12,581 nt of DNA from Pleurotus djamor (taxonomy: Eukaryota; Basidiomycota; Agaricomycetes; Agaricales; Pleurotaceae): positions 1 to 12,581 of the forward strand of contig JAPEVF010001199.1 in the NCBI GenBank assembly GCA_029747585.1, given 5' to 3'. The notes under the pieces were generated by a model. That model searched no databases, was not told the DNA's origin, and saw nothing but the letters and a program-made list of their open reading frames with translations. Every line of letters begins with the position of its first letter. The first letter of the stretch is position 1. A program made the translations under genes and the position numbers. Below are positions 7,600 to 12,581 of the stretch, piece by piece.

Positions 7600-7735
7600 C
7601 GGTGAGTCGGTGCAATTCCTGGTCAGAGTGCTTTTATCAATCCTTTGAGACGTTTTTGCTGTAACTTGGACTTGTCTCTTTTAGCGATCTTTCAATTTTG
7701 ACTACGCGACTTAGCGGACTCGACTTTCTCATCAA
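7600..7735 (+). repeat. Degenerate SINE-like copy (B-box remnant plus body)
   Basis: TGCAATTCCTGGTCAGAGTG at 7611 matches the T-arm and acceptor end of the tRNA-like unit at 7958-8029. It is followed, about 26 nt later, by TTTTTGCTGTAACTTGGACT, close to TTTTTCCTGCGACTTTGGAC downstream of that unit, and then by a GGACTCGACTTTCTC remnant. Order and spacing agree, so this is an older copy of the same family. Confidence 0.55.
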
Positions 7736-7957
7736 AGTAGAAGCTTCGACACTTTTGCCTGTGTGACTAGGACTTATACGCTATTACAAACCGATGGACT
7801 CTACGTTCTCGTATATTCAGAGACCCAATCCCCGCCCTCCTGACCAGGCGAACCGATGAATGCGACTTTCTTGTATCATGTCGCACGAACTGTGAACTCA
7901 ACTTTCTTGTATCCAAAATTCGGTTTGATGCTACAAAGTAACGGACATGCAAACGAT

Positions 7958-8029
7958 GCCCAGATGGTACAGTTGGTTGTGCGTCCGACTGAATAGCGGA
8001 AGTCCCAGGTTCGATTCCTGGTCAGGGTA
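7958..8029 (+). tRNA. tRNA-like cloverleaf, anticodon GAA (Phe-like); probable SINE head
   Basis: A 72-nt cloverleaf can be drawn: acceptor GCCCAGA 7958-7964 with TCAGGGT 8022-8028 (one mismatch, one G-U), D arm GTAC/GTGC, anticodon stem TCCGA/GCGGA (one mismatch) with loop CTGAATA, anticodon GAA at 7991-7993, variable AGTC, T stem CCAGG/CCTGG with TTCGATT. The B box GGTTCGATTCC is perfect and the A box TGGTACAGTTGG is close, so RNA polymerase III promotion is plausible; TTTTT at 8054-8058 could terminate it. T at position 37 and the two stem mismatches are poor for a working tRNA-Phe. Downstream body sequence shared with other nearby copies favours a tRNA-derived SINE or tRNA pseudogene. Confidence 0.5.
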
Positions 8030-8060
8030 CATGATCCACTAGGGGCCTCGTTACTTTTTC

Positions 8061-8186
8061 CTGCGACTTTGGACTCATGCGCCATGACAAACCGATGGAC
8101 TCGACCTTTTCGTATAGGAACCAAGAGGGAAGGACCCAAGTCGACAAGCTTGTCAATCACATACGCTCTGGGCTTCCGAGAAGGTC
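8061..8186 (+). repeat. 126-bp direct repeat, copy 1
   Basis: Runs from CTGCGACTTTGGACTCATGC through the ACCGATGGACTCGAC motif and AGTCGACAAGCTTGTCAATC to GGGCTTCCGAGAAGGTC. It matches 8305-8430 with a handful of differences. It joins the SINE-like body to the first satellite core. Confidence 0.85.
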
Positions 8187-8304
8187 ACAGGTTCGTCAGA
8201 TGTACAAGTAGGTTAGGACCAGGCTAAGGTGAACCGATGGACTCGACATTCTCGTATCGTGTAAATCGAGTCGCAGCAAGTGGCAAATGAGCCGGGTCTA
8301 CAGG

Positions 8305-8430
8305 CTGCGACTTGGACTCATGCGCCTGGACGAACCGATGGACTCGACATTCTCATATAGAAACCAAGAGTGGAAGGACTCAAGTCGACAAGCTTGTCAA
8401 TCACATACGCTCTGGGCTTCCGAGAAGGTC
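8305..8430 (+). repeat. 126-bp direct repeat, copy 2
   Basis: Second copy of 8061-8186, offset 244 bp; the last 60 or so bases are almost identical, including AGTCGACAAGCTTGTCAATC and GGGCTTCCGAGAAGGTC. Confidence 0.85.
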
Positions 8431-8559
8431 GCTGGCATGAAGGTTTGTCACTGACAAGTTGTGTCTTTTTGATTTGCGTATTACTCAGATGGCTTTCTGA
8501 AGACAGTGTCGAATTGTTTTCCAAGTTAAAGTTCAATTTCTCACGGTGCTCACACATAG

Positions 8560-10740
8560 CGCGGCCTTCCGAGAAGGTCATTGGTGCGTACTGTGGCGCT
8601 CCAAATATTTGTCCATCCAACTTTTACGTCAAATTGCACGTCGTCATCACATACAAGTCCGTCCGTTGCGTATACACGTATGGTGGGCTTCCCTCAGCTA
8701 TACTTACAGTGGGCTTCCGAGAAGGTCACTGGTACCTGTACCAGCGTTGCAAGCCGACTTTGAGTGTGTCCGTCAGTCGCGTATACATATACCGTGGGCT
8801 TCCCAGAAGGTCGCCAGTACAGACATGGGTTCCGCCATTAGTAAATTGAGGATAGGTCAATTGTCTAGCAAAGTAATATCTGTCGGTCATGTATATATAC
8901 ACGGTGGGCTTCTCAGAAGGTCATGGGTGTAGGCGCATATACTTCCGACATTCACTCGAGTATAGAGGATGGTTGTCGTTCTCAAAGTAGTGTCAGTCAT
9001 GTATCCATACACCATGGGCTTCCCAGAAGGTCACTGGTATATACACATGTCCCGCTATCGGTCACTTCAGTATAGATGATCAGTCTCTCTCTCAAAGTAG
9101 TGTTGGTCGCGGATATACACATATTGACCTTCTCAGAAGGTCATGGGTATATTCATACGCTCCGCTAGCCATCTTTAAGTACGCCAGTCAGTTGCATGTA
9201 CCTATGGTGGGCTTCCCAGCAGGTCATGGATGAGTAGGTGTCGTTCTCAAAGTCATGTCGGTCGCGGATACACACACAGTGGGCTTCCGAGAAGGCCATG
9301 TGTGCATCCATGGGTGACGCAAGCCGTCTTTAGGTATGAGTCGGTCGCACATCCACATCCAGTGGGCTTCTAAAAAGGTCACTAGTGTCTGTACTGGTGT
9401 CACCATCCATCTTTAAGTATGTCAGTCAGCCATGTATACATACACAGTGGGCTTCCCAGAAGGCCATGGGTATATACATCCATCCCGCTGTTGGTCTCTC
9501 CAGTCAAGATGGTAGGTGTCATGCTCAAAGTAGAGTCGGTCGCATGTATGAACATACAGCGGGCTTCCCAGAAGGTCATGGACGTCTGTACAGGTATCAC
9601 CAGCCGTCTTCAAGTATGTCAGTCGGTTGTATATACATACACAGTGGGCTTCTGAGAAGGCCATGTGTGTATCCATGGTGTCACGAGCCGTCTCTAGGTA
9701 TGTCGGTCTCTTCCGCTGGTATGTCAGTCGGTCGCACACACACACAGTGGGCTTCTTAGAAGGCCATGCATGTATCCATGGGTGTCTCGAGTCATCTCTA
9801 AGTATATCAGTCAGTCGCATCTATCCCACCATGAGTCTCTCCAACATAGATGGTGTATGTCAATCACAAAGAAAGGTCTGTCACACATCCACGCACACAG
9901 TGGGCTTCCCAGAAGGCCATGGGTGTATACATCCATCCTGCCGTCAGTCTCTCCAGTCAAGATAGTAGGTGTCGCGCTCAAAGTAGTGTTGGTCGCATGT
10001 ATACACATACAGTGGGCTTCCCAGAAGGCCATGGGTCTCTGTACAAGGTGTCGCAAGCCGTCTCTAAGTATGTCAGTCGGTCACATCTATTCCGCCGTCA
10101 GTCTCTCCTCGAGTATAGATGGTGTGTCACTCACGAAGAAAGGTGGGTCGCACATCCACACATACAGTGGGCTTCCCAGAAGGTCATGGGTGTATTCAAA
10201 GGTTCCGCCAACCATCTTTAGGTATGTCAGTCTGCCGTGTATACACACACAGTGGGCTTCTCAGAAGGCCATGCATGTATTCACGGGTGTCTCAAGTTAT
10301 CTTTAAGTATGTCAGTCGGTCACATCCATCCCGCCATCAGTCTCTCCAGTATAGATGGTGTGTCACTCACGAAGAAAGGTCGGTCGCACATCCACACACA
10401 CAGTGGGCTTCCCAGAAGGCCATGGGTGTATTCATGGGTTCCGCCACCAGTATTCAGGTAGGTCAGTCACTTCAGTCTGTATGTCAGTCAGTCATGCATA
10501 TACACACCTGTCCCGCCATCAGTTACCTCCAGTATGTCAGTCGGTCGCATGCACACACAGTGGGCTTCTCAGAAGGCCATGTATATATCCATGGGTGTCT
10601 CAAGCTGTCTTTAAGGATGTACATCTATCCCGCCGTCAGTAAGAGAGGTCAGTCGCATACACACACACAGTGGGCTTCTGAGAAGGCCATGGGTGTATCC
10701 ATGGGTGTCTCAAGGTGTCTTTAGGTCTGTCTGTCATTTC
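8560..10740 (+). repeat. Modular subtelomeric satellite with GTGGGCTTC-NN-AGAAGG core
   Basis: About 21 cores occur here (two more lie in the 126-bp repeats), usually preceded by CACACACA or ATACACA and followed by CATGGGTGTAT. Core starts from 8796: 8796, 8906, 9016, 9126, 9209, 9281, 9364, 9449, 9561, 9646, 9749, 9902, 10014, 10169, 10254, 10405, 10562, 10672. Spacings cluster near 85, 111 and 153 bp. The 85-bp class carries module A (CTTTAAGTATGTCAGTCGGT), the 111-bp class module B (CCCGCCGTCAGTCTCTCCAG ... CTCAAAGTAGTG), and the 153-bp class A then B. Long open frames in all + frames are by-products of a stop-poor repeat and not supported as genes. Confidence 0.85.
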
Positions 10741-10919
10741 AGTCGGTGTGTCATTCACATACAACATGTCTTCACACCATCTGTACACCTCATGGCACGC
10801 CACCTACATGGCTCTCTCCCTGTCTCTACACCTGTCTTTCCTCATGACTTAGTGTATATATGGCGGTAGGGGTGCATCCTGAACAAGAATTTTTCTAAGT
10901 AAATCACCCCTAGGGGAAT
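10741..10919 (+). promoter_or_regulatory. Possible promoter region with TATA-like box
   Basis: After the last satellite unit the sequence becomes C/T-rich (CTCTCTCCCTGTCTCTACAC), followed by TATATAT at 10855-10861, about 60 bp before ATG 10920. An in-frame TAG lies directly before that ATG. This suits a small fungal promoter but is not proof of one. Confidence 0.3.
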
Positions 10920-11801
10920 ATGCGGTCTCCCAGTACAGATTCCTTGCTATATAACCCTACGGATCTTGAACTAACGGCTCACAAGCTTGGAGGTGGACGG
11001 CCGGGATCGGCATCGATTTCGCCGGTACCTGGGCGCAAGACACTGAGGCGTCTAGAGGACAGGCTCCGTGAGCTTGAGGAGGAGTTTGAGGAATGGAAGG
11101 CTAGGTGTCTGGCGGCTGAGAAGCATCTGTGGTCGGCAGACTCTCCGAAGGGCTCAGGGGATGTTATGGACCTTGGGAAGGGAAAGGGTCCTCTAGCCGC
11201 TGCATCACAGAAGATACATGTTCGAAAGGAGGATGCCACAGAGGCTCAAGAAGGACAAGGCTTCAGGGTAAATGGATCAGAAGGGCTGGGTCTCTCTGTC
11301 GGGATACCCGACGCGGCGCTTCCTGCTCTGGCAGTGTGGGTCATGAGGGAATCGACGATGCTTACCACCGTGCGTCGTGCGCTGGCTGATACCAGGATCC
11401 CCACCCTTCCAGATAAGCCTGTATTGGTCAGCCAACGAAGCCACTCGATGGCGATATCGTGGATAGACAGCCAACAGGAGGCCCTCAAGGACTGGCTTGT
11501 CAAGCAACTTCCCAGTTCTGGAGCCGTGACCAAGCCTCCAGAGCTCGGTGCCCGTCGACGTAAGAGTGAAGTGAGGGCCGATCTTGCCCTGCGAAGCGTG
11601 GATAAGGGGGCGCGGGCGGCCCTGGGGAGTGGGGCCGATAGGCGTCTGCGGCGCCGACGCCTACGTTGCACATCAAGCATGGTTTCGCTGGGGGAGGAAA
11701 GCAGTAGAGCTGGAGGCGTCGCCACGAGAGTGCACTCTTCGCGGTCCACCTTGCATTGCTACACTACACCCTTGGTTCAGCGCGGGCACGATTTTTCTTG
11801 A
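10920..11801 (+). CDS. Hypothetical protein with coiled coil (293 aa)
   Basis: ATG 10920 is the first start after an in-frame stop (TAG GGG AAT ATG); the frame ends with TGA at 11799-11801. Residues 1-35 are Ser/Pro-rich. About 37-70 form a charged heptad-like helix (RRLEDRLRELEEEFEEWKAR). A second ordered stretch at roughly 130-200 includes ALAVWVMRESTMLTTVRRAL and ISWIDSQQEALKDWLVKQL. After about residue 205 the translation turns Arg/Ser-rich and looks less gene-like, so the true end may involve an intron (for example GTAAGA near 11560) or the frame may be a truncated fragment. No membrane segment, signal peptide or known domain is recognised. A 167-codon antisense frame overlaps it and is probably a shadow. 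Confidence 0.45.
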   Translation: MRSPSTDSLLYNPTDLELTAHKLGGGRPGSASISPVPGRKTLRRLEDRLRELEEEFEEWKARCLAAEKHLWSADSPKGSGDVMDLGKGKGPLAAASQKIHVRKEDATEAQEGQGFRVNGSEGLGLSVGIPDAALPALAVWVMRESTMLTTVRRALADTRIPTLPDKPVLVSQRSHSMAISWIDSQQEALKDWLVKQLPSSGAVTKPPELGARRRKSEVRADLALRSVDKGARAALGSGADRRLRRRRLRCTSSMVSLGEESSRAGGVATRVHSSRSTLHCYTTPLVQRGHDFS

Positions 11802-12357
11802 ACGGTTGGGGGTGGGGTAATGCCATGTAAAACCATCCTATGGGATTCATTGGGCCGTACCGTGATGGTACTTGATTGTTATGTACGGATTGTAGACAGA
11901 CCAAATGCACGTGAGTTTGTCCCTTTGTCTAGCACTATTTCGCTCGATTGGACAGGAGCATGAAGGGGTCGCTTTTCGGGTAAATTGGAAGAAGAAAAGT
12001 CCGTCGGTGCGCATTTTGCGAGGCAAACGAAGCACGTATCCTACGCGAGCGGCGCTGCACTTTGAGGTCTAACAAGTTGTCTCCACCCCTTCTGTATGGT
12101 ATGGCAGTACCGCCCAGCTTCAGGTCGCCGCGAGGGAGCTTATATACATGTGGGTGTAAAGGAGTGCAGACATAGATGACAGATACGAAGCTATGAAACC
12201 TCTTCTGTCGGTCACAGGGTAATCACTTCGGCGCCAGGTCTCGCCAGGGGGTCAGAGAGACAGGGTACAGGGTACATTTGCTTGTATTTCCGTGAAGCAA
12301 TCTCCCAGACGTGGGCATGACGACGGCATGAAGCTTTTGTGCATCCAGGGGGTCTGG
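11802..12357. other. Intergenic stretch, no gene seen
   Basis: Short frames only. Contains a small tandem CAGGGTA repeat (near 12263) and an AT-rich TATATACATG at about 12141. It may hold the 3' untranslated region of the minus-strand gene that ends at 12358. Confidence 0.5.
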
Positions 12358-12581
12358 TTAAGGGAATGACTGAACAAGGGCAATTTCGAGCTCATCGGGC
12401 CCTTCAATCAAGTTTACGCCTGGTTCGAAGATGAACTGTTGAATGGCGAAAGCGGGGTAGTATGGCTTGATAGCAAAGTTTTCCTGCGGGATGGCGAGAC
12501 GCGTGAGTGCGGGTGTCCCTTCGTCCCACTTTCTGATCGAGACATTTCGTTCAGCGCCCCAGCCCACTAGCTCATGGCGGG
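12358..12581 (-). CDS. C-terminal fragment of an unrecognised protein, running off the right edge
   Basis: The minus-strand frame is open from the window edge (reading RHELVGWGAERNVSIRKWDE) to a TAA at 12358-12360, about 73 residues. GTG at 12567 is not a credible start; the frame simply continues out of the window. Balanced composition, alternating hydrophobic residues (PYYPAFAIQQFIFEPGVNLI) and fungal codon use suggest a genuine folded C-terminus. The family is not recognised. Confidence 0.55.
   Translation of the reverse strand, partial: RHELVGWGAERNVSIRKWDEGTPALTRLAIPQENFAIKPYYPAFAIQQFIFEPGVNLIEGPDELEIALVQSFP

Larger units (their letters stand above)
7716..8355 (+). repeat. Dispersed short repeat, ACCGATGGACTCGACnTTCTCGTAT
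   Basis: Good copies start (at CCGATG) at 7791, 7853, 8092, 8234 and 8335. More decayed ones occur at about 7716 and 7891. Each is about 25-30 bp and often preceded by a GACTTGGACTCATGCGCC-like segment. They look like the body of the SINE-like family, repeatedly truncated or nested. Confidence 0.75.

Noticed and set aside
9770..10724. 178- and 201-codon + strand frames in the satellite
   Set aside because: Same repeat read in different frames; no single frame is conserved between units, whose spacings are not multiples of three.
8560..10740. CRISPR-like array
   Set aside because: Repeats are degenerate, the stretches between cores are themselves repeated, spacing varies by class, and the context is eukaryotic.
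11246..11749. 167-codon minus-strand frame opposite the coiled-coil ORF
   Set aside because: Arg/Ser/Ala-rich antisense translation of a GC-rich coding-like region; the + strand reading has better secondary-structure character.
11847..12035. 62-codon minus-strand frame
   Set aside because: Short, no recognisable features, in an otherwise empty intergenic stretch.

Overview
The window looks like a subtelomeric region of a filamentous fungus, most likely a basidiomycete (Agaricomycete). The evidence is: vertebrate/fungal-type telomeric repeats (CCCTAA)3; introns of 53-61 nt with GTAAGT/GTGAGT donors and CTAAC-like branch sites; fungal-style codon use; a degenerate fungal-type ubiquitin fragment; and an endonuclease-less Penelope-like retroelement of the kind known from telomeres of basidiomycetes and rotifers. 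Placement in a named species is not possible from the sequence alone.

Layout, left to right. (1) 1-4464: the 3' part of a telomere-associated Penelope-like element (PLE) on the + strand. It has an N-terminal gag-like region, a full reverse transcriptase without a GIY-YIG endonuclease tail, a roughly 0.97 kb 3' region with telomere-like direct repeats, a well-formed type I hammerhead ribozyme (4312-4387), and then three perfect CCCTAA repeats (4447-4464). The C-rich repeats directly 3' of the element are what priming on a telomeric G-overhang would leave, so the chromosome end should lie to the left and the centromere to the right. A 61-nt intron (794-854) inside the open frame suggests two products: a spliced lysine-rich gag-like protein ending at 1064, and an unspliced frame that runs into the RT. 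(2) 4465-5217: old subtelomeric DNA holding a minus-strand ubiquitin relic whose central segment is present three times. (3) 5218-7161: a three-exon minus-strand gene (611 residues after splicing) with low-complexity regions, a nine-cysteine cluster, a basic NLS-like stretch and an acidic C-terminus. (4) 7560-8430: short dispersed repeats, including a complete tRNA-like cloverleaf that looks like the head of a tRNA-derived SINE, and a 126-bp direct duplication. (5) about 8560-10740: a 2.2-kb modular satellite built around a GTGGGCTTC-NN-AGAAGG core, with spacings falling into classes near 85, 111 and 153 bp. (6) 10920-11801: an unrecognised + strand open frame with a coiled coil. (7) 11802-12357: no gene seen. 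(8) 12358-12581: the C-terminal end of an unrecognised minus-strand gene running off the right edge.

The strongest material is the left third: a telomere-docked, endonuclease-less retroelement with its own self-cleaving ribozyme close to the telomere junction and a possible intron-retention switch between gag-like and RT products. The modular satellite and the SINE/satellite bridge are the most unusual non-coding structures.
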